Assembly: GCF_022682495.2 (NCBI RefSeq)
Contig: NW_026527291.1
Location: 372,001 to 436,000, forward strand
Reading direction: 5' to 3'
DNA length: 64,000 bases
DNA from: Desmodus rotundus
Lineage: Eukaryota > Chordata > Mammalia > Chiroptera > Phyllostomidae
The notes under the pieces are model-generated. The model was not told where the DNA came from. It did no database searches and saw only the letters and a program-made list of their open reading frames with translations. A program made the translations under genes and the position numbers. Below are positions 49,523 through 62,550 of the stretch, in pieces; positions within the stretch are counted from its first letter, which is position 1; each line of letters starts with the position of its first letter.

Positions 49523-51042
49523 ATAAGCAGCCCTCTGCCTCCACGGGGCTCAAACACCTGGGGCCGTTGTGCGAGCACCTGGCGTTCGTGCAGGCAAACC
49601 CGCAGACCCCTCTGGCCCGAACCCACCACTGCGAAGATCCCACTTTTCTTCCATCCGTAAAGGGGTCCTCCTTGAGGAGTGGAGGAACACGGGGAAGCCC
49701 CCAGGAGATGGCTTTTCTCCGAGCCGCGCCTGGCTCCTTTCGGGCCTATACGTGGGCCGCGCGTGCGCACTCAGGCTCCCCACAACAGGCCTCCCTCGGG
49801 TCACGGGGCCCACCCTTGAGGTGTCTCCTGACCCACCCTTGAGGGGTCACGTGACCCACCCCCGGGGGGTCTCGTGACGCACCCCTGAGGGGTCACGTGA
49901 CCCACCCCTGGGGGGTCTCGTGACCCACCCTTGAGGGGTCAGGTGACCCACCCCTGAGGGGTCATGTGACCCACACCTGCGGGGTCACGTGACCCAACCC
50001 TGGGGGGTCTCGTGACGCACCCCTGAGGGGTCACGTGACCCACCCCTGGGGGGTCTCGTGACCCACCCCTGAGGGGTCACGTGACCCACCCTTGAGGGGT
50101 TTCGTGACCCACCCTTTTGGGGTCACGTGACCCACCCTTTTGGGGTCTCGTGACCCAGCCTTGGGAGGTCACCTGTCCCACCCTGGAGGGGTCAGGTGAC
50201 CCGCCCTTGAGAGGTCACAGCAGTTTCACAGGGTCCCTGCGCACCTGTCCATGGAAACAGAAGCCCTCCCTGCCACTCAGAGGACCGCGCGATTACCCCT
50301 AGGCCACACTGCCCAGCAGCACTCTCAGCCCCGCACAGACAGTGTGCTAAGGACAGACTTTGATACCGGGGCCCTGGGCGGGGGATTTTCCATGGAACTC
50401 TCTAAGGGCCCGGTGCCCTGTGTCGCCCGGGAGTGCCCAAGCCCTTCCTTGACCCCGCAGGACACTTGCATCCAGCAATAAGCAGCCGTCTGCCTCCACG
50501 GGGCTCAAACACCTGGGCCCGGTGTGCGGGAACCTGGCGTACGTGGAGGCAAACCCCAGACCCCTCTGGCCCGAACCCACCACTGGGAAGATCCCCCTTT
50601 TCTTCCATCCGTAAAGGGGCCCTCCCTGGGGAGTGGAGGGACATGGGGAGGCCCCCAGGAGATGGCTTTTCTCCGAGCTGCGGCTGGCTCGTTTCGGGCC
50701 TATACGTGGGCCGCGCATGCGCACTCAGGCTCCCAAGCACACGCCTTCCTCGGCTCACCTGACCCATCCTTTAGAGGTCACAGCAGTTCCACAGGGTCCC
50801 TGGGCACCTGTCCGAGGACACAGGAGCCCTCCCTGTCACCTAAAGGACCACGCGATTTCCGCTGGGGAACACTCCCCAGAAGCACTCCCAGCCTCGCACA
50901 GACACTGTGTGCAGGATAGACTTGTGGACCAGGGGCCTGGGGGGGGGAATTTTCCAGGGAACTCTCTAAAGGCCAGGTGCCCTCTGTCGCCCTGGGAGTG
51001 CCCACGCCATCCCTTAACCCTGCAGGACACTATCATCCAGCA
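49523..51042 (+). repeat. U30: La/Lb chimera 18 (49523-50477) + S565 (50478-51042)
   Basis: Partner of U15. CpG-to-TpG change at 50910 (CTGTGTGCAGG) is private to this copy. Confidence 0.93.
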
Positions 51043-52563
51043 ATAAGCAGCCCTCTGCCTCCACGGGGCTCAAACACCTGGGGCCGTTGTGCGAGCACCT
51101 GGCGTTCGTGCAGGCAAACCCGCAGACCCCTCTGGCCCGAACCCACCACTGCGAAGATCCCACTTTTCTTCCATCCGTAAAGGGGTCCTCCTTGAGGAGT
51201 GGAGGAACACGGGGAGGCCCCCAGGAGATGGCTTTTCTCCGAGCCGCGGCTGGCTCCTTTCGGGCCCATACGTGGGCCGCGCGTGCGCACTCAGGCTCCC
51301 CACAACAGGCCTCCCTCGGGTCACGGGGCCCACCCTTGTGGTGTCTCCTGACCCACCCATGAGGGGTCAAGTGACCCACGCCCGGGGGGTCTCGTGACCC
51401 ACCCCTGAGGTGTCACGTGACCCACCCCTGGGGGGTCTCGTGACCCACCCTTGAGGGGTCACGTGACCCACCCCTGAGGGGTCACGTGACCCACACCTGC
51501 GGGGTCACGTGACCCACCCCTGGGGGGTCTCGTGACGCACCCCTGAGGGGTCACGTGACCCACCCCTGGGGGGTCTCGTGACGCACCCCTGAGGGGTCAC
51601 GTGACCCACCCTTGAGGGGTTTCGTGACCCACCCTTTTGGTGTCACGTGACCCACCCTTTTGGGGTCTCGTGACCCACCCTTGGGAAGTCACCTGTCCCA
51701 CCCTGGAGGGGTCAGGTTACCCGACCTTGAGAGGTCACAGCAGTTTCACAGGGTCCCTGCGCACCTGTCCATGGAAACAGAAGCCCTCCCTGCCACTCAG
51801 AGGACCGCGCGATTACCCCTAGGCCACACTGCCCAGCAGCACTCTCAGCCCCGCACAGACAGTGTGCTAAGGACAGACTTTGATACCGGGGCCCTGGGCG
51901 GGGGATTTTCCATGGAACTCTCTAAGGGCCCGGTGCCCTGTGTCGCCCGGGAGTGCCCAAGCCCTTCCTTGACCCCGCAGGACACTTGCATCCAGCAATA
52001 AGCAGCCGTCTGCCTCCACGGGGCTCAAACACCTGGGCCCGGTGTGCGGGAACCTGGCGTACGTGGAGGCAAACCCCCAGACCCCTCTGGCCCGAACCCA
52101 CCACTGCGAAGATCCCCCTTTTCTTCCATCCGTAAAGGGGCCCTCCCTGGGGAGTGGAGGAACATGGGGAGGCCCCCAGGAGATGGCTTTTCTCCGAGCC
52201 GCGGCTGGCTCGTTTCGGGCCTATACGTGGGCCGCGCATGCGCACTCAGGCTCCAAAGCACACGCCTTCCTCGGCTCACCTGACCCACCCTTTAGAGGTC
52301 ACAGCAGTTCCACAGGGTCCCTGGGCACCAGCCCGTGGACACAGGAGCCCTCCCTGCCACCTAAAGGACCACGCGATTTCCGCTGGGGAACACTCCCCAG
52401 AAGCACTCCCAGCCTCGCACAGACACTGTGCGCAGGATAGACTTGTGGACCAGGGGCCTGGGGGGGGGAATTTTCCAGGGAACTCGCTAAAGGCCAGGTG
52501 CCCTCTGTCGCCCTGGGAGTGCCCACGCCATCCCTTAACCCTGCAGGACACTATCATCCAGCA
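51043..52563 (+). repeat. U31: La18 (51043-51997) + S566 (51998-52563)
   Basis: Partner of U16, with marker C at 52332. Confidence 0.93.
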
Positions 52564-54130
52564 ATAAGCAGCCCTCTGCCTCCACGGGGCTCAAAAACCT
52601 GGGCCCGTTGTGCGAGCACCTGGCGTTCGTGCAGGCAAACCCGCAGACCCCTCTGGCCCGAACCCACCACTGCGAAGATCCCACTTTTCTTCCATCAGTA
52701 AAGGGGTCCTCCTTGAGGAGTGGAGGAACACGGGGAAGCCCCCAGGAGATGGCTTTTCTCCGAGCCGCGCCTGGCTCCTTTCGGGCCTATACGTGGGCCG
52801 CGCGTGCGCAATCAGGCTCCCCACAACAGGCCTCCCTCGGGTCACGGGGCCCACCCTTGAGGTGTCTCCTGACCCACCCTTGAGGGGTCACGTGACCCAC
52901 CCCCGGGGGGTCTCGTGACGCACCCCTGAGGGGTCACGTGACCCACCCCTGGGGGGTCTCGTGACCCACACTTGAGGGGTCACGTGACCCAACCCTGGGG
53001 GGTCTCGTGACGCACCCCTGAGGGGTCACGTGACCCACCCCTGAGGGGTCACGTGACCCACACCTGCGGGGTCACGTGACCCAACCCTGGGGGGTCTCGT
53101 GACGCACCCCTGAGGGGTCACGTGACCCACCCCTGGGGGGTCTCGTGACCCACCCCTGAGGGGTCACGTGACCCACCCTTGAGGGGTTTCGTGACCCACC
53201 CTTTTGGGGTCACGTGACCCACCCTTTTGGGGTCTCGTGACCCAGCCTTGGGAGGTCACCTGTCCCACCCTGGAGGGGTCAGGTGACCCGCCCTTGAGAG
53301 GTCACAGCAGTTTCACAGGGTCCCTGCGCACCTGTCCATGGAAACAGAAGCCCTCCCTGCCACTCAGAGGACCGTGCGATTTCCCCTAGGCCACACTGCC
53401 CAGCAGGACTCTCAGCCCCGCACAGACAGTGTGCTAAGGACAGACTTGGATACCGGGGCCCTGGGCGGGGGATTTTCCATGGAACTCTCTAAGGGCCCGG
53501 TGCCCTGTGTCGCCCGGGAGTGCCCATGCCCTTCCTTGACCCCGCAGGACACTTGCCTCCAGCAATAAGCAGCCGTCTGCCTCCACGGGGCTCAAACACC
53601 TGGGCCCGGTGTGCGGGAACCTGGCGTACGTGGAGGCAAACCCCCAGACCCCTCTGGCCCGAACCCACCACTGCGAAGATCCCCCTTTTCTTCCATCCGT
53701 AAAGGGGCCCTCCCTGGGGAGTGGAGGAACATGGGGAGGCCCCCAGGAGATGGCTTTTCTCCGAGCCGCGGCTGGCTCGTTTCGGGCCTATACGTGGGCC
53801 GCGCATGCGCACTCAGGCTCCAAAGCACACGCCTTCCTCGGCTCACCTGACCCACCCTTTAGAGGTCACAGCAGTTCCACAGGGTCCCTGGGCACCAGTC
53901 CGTGGACACAGGAGCCCTCCCTGCCACCTAAAGGACCACGCGATTTCCGCTGGGGAACACTCCCCAGAAGCACTCCCAGCCTCGCACAGACACTGTGCGC
54001 AGGATAGACTTGTGGACCAGGGGCCTGGGGGGGGGAATTTTCCAGGGAACTCGCTAAAGGCCAGGTGCCCTCTGTCGCCCTGGGAGTGCCCACGCCATCC
54101 CTTAACCCTGCAGGACACTATCATCCAGCA
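52564..54130 (+). repeat. U32: Lb20 (52564-53564) + S566 (53565-54130)
   Basis: Partner of U17, with 20 VNTR units and the same TGCGCAATCAGG and CCCATGCCC variants. Confidence 0.93.
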
Positions 54131-55651
54131 ATAAGCAGCCCTCTGCCTCCACGGGGCTCAAACACCTGGGGCCGTTGTGCGAGCACCTGGCGTTCGTGCA
54201 GGCAAACCCGCAGACCCCTCTGGCCCGAACCCACCACTGCGAAGATCCCACTTTTCTTCCATCCGTAAAGGGGTCCTCCTTGAGGAGTGGAGGAACACGG
54301 GGAGGCCCCCAGGAGATGGCTTTTCTCCGAGCCGCGGCTGGCTCCTTTCGGGCCCATACGTGGGCCGCGCGTGCGCACTCAGGCTCCCCACAACAGGCCT
54401 CCCTCGGGTCACGGGGCCCACCCTTGTGGTGTCTCCTGACCCACCCATGAGGGGTCAAGTGACCCACGCCCGGGGGGTCTCGTGACCCACCCCTGAGGTG
54501 TCACGTGACCCACCCCTGGGGGGTCTCGTGACCCACCCTTGAGGGGTCACGTGACCCACCCCTGAGGGGTCACGTGACCCACACCTGCGGGGTCACGTGA
54601 CCCACCCCTGGGGGGTCTCGTGACGCACCCCTGAGGGGTCACGTGACCCACCCCTGGGGGGTCTCGTGACGCACCCCTGAGGGGTCACGTGACCCACCCT
54701 TGAGGGGTTTCGTGACCCACCCTTTTGGTGTCACGTGACCCACCCTTTTGGGGTCTCGTGACCCACCCTTGGGAAGTCACCTGTCCCACCCTGGAGGGGT
54801 CAGGTTACCCGACCTTGAGAGGTCACAGCAGTTTCACAGGGTCCCTGCGCACCTGTCCATGGAAACAAAAGCCCTCCCTGCCACTCAGAGGACCGCGCGA
54901 TTACCCCTAGGCCACACTGCCCAGCAGCACTCTCAGCCCCGCACAGACAGTGTGCTAAGGACAGACTTTGATACCGGGGCCCTGGGCGGGGGATTTTCCA
55001 TGGAACTCTCTAAGGGCCCGGTGCCCTGTGTCGCCCGGGAGTGCCCAAGCCCTTCCTTGACCCCGCAGGACACTTGCATCCAGCAATAAGCAGCCGTCTG
55101 CCTCCACGGGGCTCAAACACCTGGGCCCGGTGTGCGGGAACCTGGCGTACGTGGAGGCAAACCCCCAGACCCCTCTGGCCCGAACCCACCACTGCGAAGA
55201 TCCCCCTTTTCTTCCATCCGTAAAGGGGCCCTCCCTGGGGAGTGGAGGAACATGGGGAGGCCCCCAGGAGATGGCTTTTCTCCGAGCCGCGGCTGGCTCG
55301 TTTCGGGCCTATACGTGGGCCGCGCATGCGCACTCAGGCTCCAAAGCACACGCCTTCCTCGGCTCACCTGACCCACCCTTTAGAGGTCACAGCAGTTCCA
55401 CAGGGTCCCTGGGCACCAGTCCGTGGACACAGGAGCCCTCCCTGCCACCTAAAGGACCACGCGATTTCCGCTGGGGAACACTCCCCAGAAGCACTCCCAG
55501 CCTCGCACAGACACTGTGCGCAGGATAGACTTGTGGACCAGGGGCCTGGGGGGGGGAATTTTCCAGGGAACTCGCTAAAGGCCAGGTGCCCTCTGTCGCC
55601 CTGGGAGTGCCCACGCCATCCCTTAACCCTGCAGGACACTATCATCCAGCA
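54131..55651 (+). repeat. U33: La18 (54131-55085) + S566 (55086-55651)
   Basis: Partner of U18; carries the otherwise unique A at 54868. Confidence 0.93.
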
Positions 55652-57988
55652 ATAAGCAGCCCTCTGCCTCCACGGGGCTCAAAAACCTGGGCCCGTTGTG
55701 CGAGCACCTGGCGTTCGTGCAGGCAAACCCGCAGACCCCTCTGGCCCGAACCCACCACTGCGAAGATCCCACTTTTCTTCCATCAGTAAAGGGGTCCTCC
55801 TTGAGGAGTGGAGGAACACGGGGAAGCCCCCAGGAGATGGCTTTTCTCCGAGCCGCGCCTGGCTCCTTTCGGGCCTATACGTGGGCCGCGCGTGCGCACT
55901 CAGGCTCCCCACAACAGGCCTCCCTCGGGTCACGGGGCCCACCCTTGAGGTGTCTCCTGACCCACCCTTGAGGGGTCACGTGACCCACCCACGGGGGGTC
56001 TCGTGACGCACCCCTGAGGGGTCACGTGACCCACCCCTGGGGGGTCTCGTGACCCACCCTTGAGGGGTCAGGTGACCCACCCCTGAGGGGTCACGTGACC
56101 CACACCTGCGGGGTCACGTGACCCAACCCTGGGGGGTCTCGTGACGCACCCCTGAGGGGTCACGTGACCCACCCCTGGGGGGTCTCGTGACCCACCTCTG
56201 AGGGGTCACGTGACCCACCCTTGAGGGGTTTCGTGACCCACCCTTTTGGGGTCACGTGACCCACCCTTTTGGGGTCTCGTGACCCAGCCTTGGGAGGTCA
56301 CCTGTCCCACCCTGGAGGGGTCAGGTGACCCGCCCTTGAGAGGTCACAGCAGTTTCACAGGGTCCCTGCGCACCTGTCCATGGAAACAGAAGCCCTCCCT
56401 GCCACTCAGAGGACCGTGCGATTTCCCCTAGGCCACACTGCCCAGCAGGACTCTCAGCCCCGCACAGACAGTGTGCTAAGGACAGACTTGGATACCGGGG
56501 CCCTGGGCCGGGGATTTTCCATGGAACTCTCTAAGGGCCCGGTGCCCTGTGTCGCCCGGGAGTGCCCAAGCCCTTCCTTGACCCCGCAGGACACTTGCAT
56601 CCAGCAATAAGCAGCCGTCTGCCTCCACGGGGCTCAAACACCTGGGCCCGGTGTGCGGGAACCTGGCGTACGTGGAGGCAAACCCCCAGACCCCTCTGGC
56701 CCGAACCCACCACTGCGAAGATCCCCCTTTTCTTCCATCCGTAAAGGGGCCCTCCCTGGGGAGTGGAGGAACACGGGGAGGCCCCCAGGAGATGGCTTTT
56801 CTCCGAGCCGCGGCTGGCTCCTTTCGGGCCCATACGTGGGCCGCGCGTGCGCACTCAGGCTCCCCACAACAGGCCTCCCTCGGGTCACGGGGCCCACCCT
56901 TGTGGTGTCTCCTGACCCACCCATGAGGGGTCAAGTGACCCACGCCCGGGGGGTCTCGTGACCCACCCCTGAGGTGTCACGTGACCCACCCCTGGGGGGT
57001 CTCGTGACCCACCCCTGAGGGGTCACGTGACCCACCCTTGAGGGGTTTCGTGACCCACCCTTTTGGGGTCACGTGACCCACCCTTTTGGGGTCTCGTGAC
57101 CCAGCCTTGGGAGGTCACCTGTCCCACCCTGGAGGGGTCAGGTGACCCGCCCTTGAGAGGTCACAGCAGTTTCACAGGGTCCCTGCGCACCTGTCCATGG
57201 AAACAGAAGCCCTCCCTGCCACTCAGAGGACCGTGCGATTTCCCCTAGGCCACACTGCCCAGCAGGACTCTCAGCCCCGCACAGACAGTGTGCTAAGGAC
57301 AGACTTGGATACCGGGGCCCTGGGCGGGGGATTTTCCATGGAACTCTCTAAGGGCCCGGTGCCCTGTGTCGCCCGGGAGTGCCCATGCCCTTCCTTGACC
57401 CCGCAGGACACTTGCCTCCAGCAATAAGCAGCCGTCTGCCTCCACGGGGCTCAAACACCTGGGCCCGGTGTGCGGGAACCTGGCGTACGTGGAGGCAAAC
57501 CCCAGACCCCTCTGGCCCGAACCCACCACTGGGAAGATCCCCCTTTTCTTCCATCCGTAAAGGGGCCCTCCCTGGGGAGTGGAGGGACATGGGGAGGCCC
57601 CCAGGAGATGGCTTTTCTCCGAGCTGCGGCTGGCTCGTTTCGGGCCTATACGTGGGCCGCGCATGCGCACTCAGGCTCCCAAGCACACGCCTTCCTCGGC
57701 TCACCTGACCCATCCTTTAGAGGTCACAGCAGTTCCACAGGGTCCCTGGGCACCTGTCCGAGGACACAGGAGCCCTCCCTGTCACCTAAAGGACCACGCG
57801 ATTTCCGCTGGGGAACACTCCCCAGAAGCACTCCCAGCCTCGCACAGACACTGTGCGCAGGATAGACTTGTGGACCAGGGGCCTGGGGGGGGGAATTTTC
57901 CAGGGAACTCTCTAAAGGCCAGGTGCCCTCTGTCGCCCTGGGAGTGCCCACGCCATCCCTTAACCCTGCAGGACACTATCATCCAGCA
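55652..57988 (+). repeat. U34: Lb18 (55652-56606) + hybrid S/La-Lb12 (56607-57423) + S565 (57424-57988)
   Basis: Partner of U19; shares A at 55991, T at 56197 and C at 56509, and the hybrid switch between 56759 and 56774. Confidence 0.93.
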
Positions 57989-59509
57989 ATAAGCAGCCCT
58001 CTGCCTCCACGGGGCTCAAACACCTGGGGCCGTTGTGCGAGCACCTGGCGTTCGTGCAGGCAAACCCGCAGACCCCTCTGGCCCGAACCCACCACTGCGA
58101 AGATCCCACTTTTCTTCCATCCGTAAAGGGGTCCTCCTTGAGGAGTGGAGGAACACGGGGAGGCCCCCAGGAGATGGCTTTTCTCCGAGCCGCGGCTGGC
58201 TCCTTTCGGGCCCATACGTGGGCCGCGCGTGCGCACTCAGGCTCCCCACAACAGGCCTCCCTCGGGTCACGGGGCCCACCCTTGTGGTGTCTCCTGACCC
58301 ACCCATGAGGGGTCAAGTGACCCACGCCCGGGGGGTCTCGTGACCCACCCCTGAGGTGTCACGTGACCCACCCCTGGGGGGTCTCGTGACCCACCCTTGA
58401 GGGGTCACGTGACCCACCCCTGAGGGGTCACGTGACCCACACCTGCGGGGTCACGTGACCCACCCCTGGGGGGTCTCGTGACGCACCCCTGAGGGGTCAC
58501 GTGACCCACCCCTGGGGGGTCTCGTGACGCACCCCTGAGGGGTCACGTGACCCACCCTTGAGGGGTTTCGTGACCCACCCTTTTGGTGTCACGTGACCCA
58601 CCCTTTTGGGGTCTCGTGACCCACCCTTGGGAAGTCACCTGTCCCACCCTGGAGGGGTCAGGTTACCCGACCTTGAGAGGTCACAGCAGTTTCACAGGGT
58701 CCCTGCGCACCTGTCCATGGAAACAGAAGCCCTCCCTGCCACTCAGAGGACCGCGCGATTACCCCTAGGCCACACTGCCCAGCAGCACTCTCAGCCCCGC
58801 ACAGACAGTGTGCTAAGGACAGACTTTGATACCGGGGCCCTGGGCGGGGGATTTTCCATGGAACTCTCTAAGGGCCCGGTGCCCTGTGTCGCCCGGGAGT
58901 GCCCAAGCCCTTCCTTGACCCCGCAGGACACTTGCATCCAGCAATAAGCAGCCGTCTGCCTCCACGGGGCTCAAACACCTGGGCCCGGTGTGCGGGAACC
59001 TGGCGTACGTGGAGGCAAACCCCCAGACCCCTCTGGCCCGAACCCACCACTGCGAAGATCCCCCTTTTCTTCCATCCGTAAAGGGGCCCTCCCTGGGGAG
59101 TGGAGGAACATGGGGAGGCCCCCAGGAGATGGCTTTTCTCCGAGCCGCGGCTGGCTCGTTTCGGGCCTATACGTGGGCCGCGCATGCGCACTCAGGCTCC
59201 AAAGCACACGCCTTCCTCGGCTCACCTGACCCACCCTTTAGAGGTCACAGCAGTTCCACAGGGTCCCTGGGCACCAGTCCGTGGACACAGGAGCCCTCCC
59301 TGCCACCTAAAGGACCACGCGATTTCCGCTGGGGAACACTCCCCAGAAGCACTCCCAGCCTCGCACAGACACTGTGCGCAGGATAGACTTGTGGACCAGG
59401 GGCCTGGGGGGGGGAATTTTCCAGGGAACTCGCTAAAGGCCAGGTGCCCTCTGTCGCCCTGGGAGTGCCCACGCCATCCCTTAACCCTGCAGGACACTAT
59501 CATCCAGCA
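57989..59509 (+). repeat. U35: La18 (57989-58943) + S566 (58944-59509)
   Basis: Partner of U20 but with the common A at 58829. Confidence 0.93.
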
Positions 59510-61029
59510 ATAAGCAGCCCTCTGCCTCCACGGGGCTCAAACACCTGGGGCCGTTGTGCGAGCACCTGGCGTTCGTGCAGGCAAACCCGCAGACCCCTCT
59601 GGCCCGAACCCACCACTGCGAAGATCCCACTTTTCTTCCATCCGTAAAGGGGTCCTCCTTGAGGAGTGGAGGAACACGGGGAAGCCCCCAGGAGATGGCT
59701 TTTCTCCGAGCCGCGCCTGGCTCCTTTCGGGCCTATACGTGGGCCGCGCGTGCGCACTCAGGCTCCCCACAACAGGCCTCCCTCGGGTCACGGGGCCCAC
59801 CCTTGAGGTGTCTCCTGACCCACCCTTGAGGGGTCACGTGACCCACCCCCGGGGGGTCTCGTGACGCACCCCTGAGGGGTCACGTGACCCACCCCTGGGG
59901 GGTCTCGTGACCCACCCTTGAGGGGTCAGGTGACCCACCCCTGAGGGGTCATGTGACCCACACCTGCGGGGTCACGTGACCCAACCCTGGGGGGTCTCGT
60001 GACGCACCCCTGAGGGGTCACGTGACCCACCCCTGGGGGGTCTCGTGACCCACCCCTGAGGGGTCACGTGACCCACCCTTGAGGGGTTTCGTGACCCACC
60101 CTTTTGGGGTCACGTGACCCACCCTTTTGGGGTCTCGTGACCCAGCCTTGGGAGGTCACCTGTCCCACCCTGGAGGGGTCAGGTGACCCGCCCTTGAGAG
60201 GTCACAGCAGTTTCACAGGGTCCCTGCGCACCTGTCCATGGAAACAGAAGCCCTCCCTGCCACTCAGAGGACCGCGCGATTACCCCTAGGCCACACTGCC
60301 CAGCAGCACTCTCAGCCCCGCACAGACAGTGTGCTAAGGACAGACTTGGATACCGGGGCCCTGGGCGGGGGATTTTCCATGGAACTCTCTAAGGGCCCGG
60401 TGCCCTGTGTCGCCCGGGAGTGCCCAAGCCCTTCCTTGACCCCGCAGGACACTTGCATCCAGCAATAAGCAGCCGTCTGCCTCCACGGGGCTCAAACACC
60501 TGGGCCCGGTGTGCGGGAACCTGGCGTACGTGGAGGCAAACCCCAGACCCCTCTGGCCCGAACCCACCACTGGGAAGATCCCCCTTTTCTTCCATCCGTA
60601 AAGGGGCCCTCCCTGGGGAGTGGAGGGACATGGGGAGGCCCCCAGGAGATGGCTTTTCTCCGAGCTGCGGCTGGCTCGTTTCGGGCCTATACGTGGGCCG
60701 CGCATGCGCACTCAGGCTCCCAAGCACACGCCTTCCTCGGCTCACCTGACCCATCCTTTAGAGGTCACAGCAGTTCCACAGGGTCCCTGGGCACCTGTCC
60801 GAGGACACAGGAGCCCTCCCTGTCACCTAAAGGACCACGCGATTTCCGCTGGGGAACACTCCCCAGAAGCACTCCCAGCCTCGCACAGACACTGTGCGCA
60901 GGATAGACTTGTGGACCAGGGGCCTGGGGGGGGGAATTTTCCAGGGAACTCTCTAAAGGCCAGGTGCCCTCTGTCGCCCTGGGAGTGCCCACGCCATCCC
61001 TTAACCCTGCAGGACACTATCATCCAGCA
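59510..61029 (+). repeat. U36: La/Lb chimera 18 (59510-60464) + S565 (60465-61029)
   Basis: Partner of U21; G at 60348 (TTGGATACC) where the other chimeras have T. Confidence 0.93.
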
Positions 61030-62550
61030 ATAAGCAGCCCTCTGCCTCCACGGGGCTCAAACACCTGGGGCCGTTGTGCGAGCACCTGGCGTTCGTGCAG
61101 GCAAACCCGCAGACCCCTCTGGCCCGAACCCACCACTGCGAAGATCCCACTTTTCTTCCATCCGTAAAGGGGTCCTCCTTGAGGAGTGGAGGAACACGGG
61201 GAGGCCCCCAGGAGATGGCTTTTCTCCGAGCCGCGGCTGGCTCCTTTCGGGCCCATACGTGGGCCGCGCGTGCGCACTCAGGCTCCCCACAACAGGCCTC
61301 CCTCGGGTCACGGGGCCCACCCTTGTGGTGTCTCCTGACCCACCCATGAGGGGTCAAGTGACCCACGCCCGGGGGGTCTCGTGACCCACCCCTGAGGTGT
61401 CACGTGACCCACCCCTGGGGGGTCTCGTGACCCACCCTTGAGGGGTCACGTGACCCACCCCTGAGGGGTCACGTGACCCACACCTGCGGGGTCACGTGAC
61501 CCACCCCTGGGGGGTCTCGTGACGCACCCCTGAGGGGTCACGTGACCCACCCCTGGGGGGTCTCGTGACGCACCCCTGAGGGGTCACGTGACCCACCCTT
61601 GAGGGGTTTCGTGACCCACCCTTTTGGTGTCACGTGACCCACCCTTTTGGGGTCTCGTGACCCACCCTTGGGAAGTCACCTGTCCCACCCTGGAGGGGTC
61701 AGGTTACCCGACCTTGAGAGGTCACAGCAGTTTCACAGGGTCCCTGCGCACCTGTCCATGGAAACAGAAGCCCTCCCTGCCACTCAGAGGACCGCGCGAT
61801 TACCCCTAGGCCACACTGCCCAGCAGCACTCTCAGCCCCGCACAGACAGTGTGCTAAGGACAGACTTTGATACCGGGGCCCTGGGCGGGGGATTTTCCAT
61901 GGAACTCTCTAAGGGCCCGGTGCCCTGTGTCGCCCGGGAGTGCCCAAGCCCTTCCTTGACCCCGCAGGACACTTGCATCCAGCAATAAGCAGCCGTCTGC
62001 CTCCACGGGGCTCAAACACCTGGGCCCGGTGTGCGGGAACCTGGCGTACGTGGAGGCAAACCCCCAGACCCCTCTGGCCCGAACCCACCACTGCGAAGAT
62101 CCCCCTTTTCTTCCATCCGTAAAGGGGCCCTCCCTGGGGAGTGGAGGAACATGGGGAGGCCCCCAGGAGATGGCTTTTCTCCGAGCCGCGGCTGGCTCGT
62201 TTCGGGCCTATACGTGGGCCGCGCATGCGCACTCAGGCTCCAAAGCACACGCCTTCCTCGGCTCCCCTGACCCACCCTTTAGAGGTCACAGCAGTTCCAC
62301 AGGGTCCCTGGGCACCAGCCCGTGGACACAGGAGCCCTCCCTGCCACCTAAAGGACCACGCGATTTCCGCTGGGGAACACTCCCCAGAAGCACTCCCAGC
62401 CTCGCACAGACACTGTGCGCAGGATAGACTTGTGGACCAGGGGCCTGGGGGGGGGAATTTTCCAGGGAACTCGCTAAAGGCCAGGTGCCCTCTGTCGCCC
62501 TGGGAGTGCCCACGCCATCCCTTAACCCTGCAGGACACTATCATCCAGCA
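61030..62550 (+). repeat. U37: La18 (61030-61984) + S566 (61985-62550)
   Basis: Partner of U22, with marker C at 62319. A to C at 62265, in the first bases of the S 23-bp unit, is private. Confidence 0.93.
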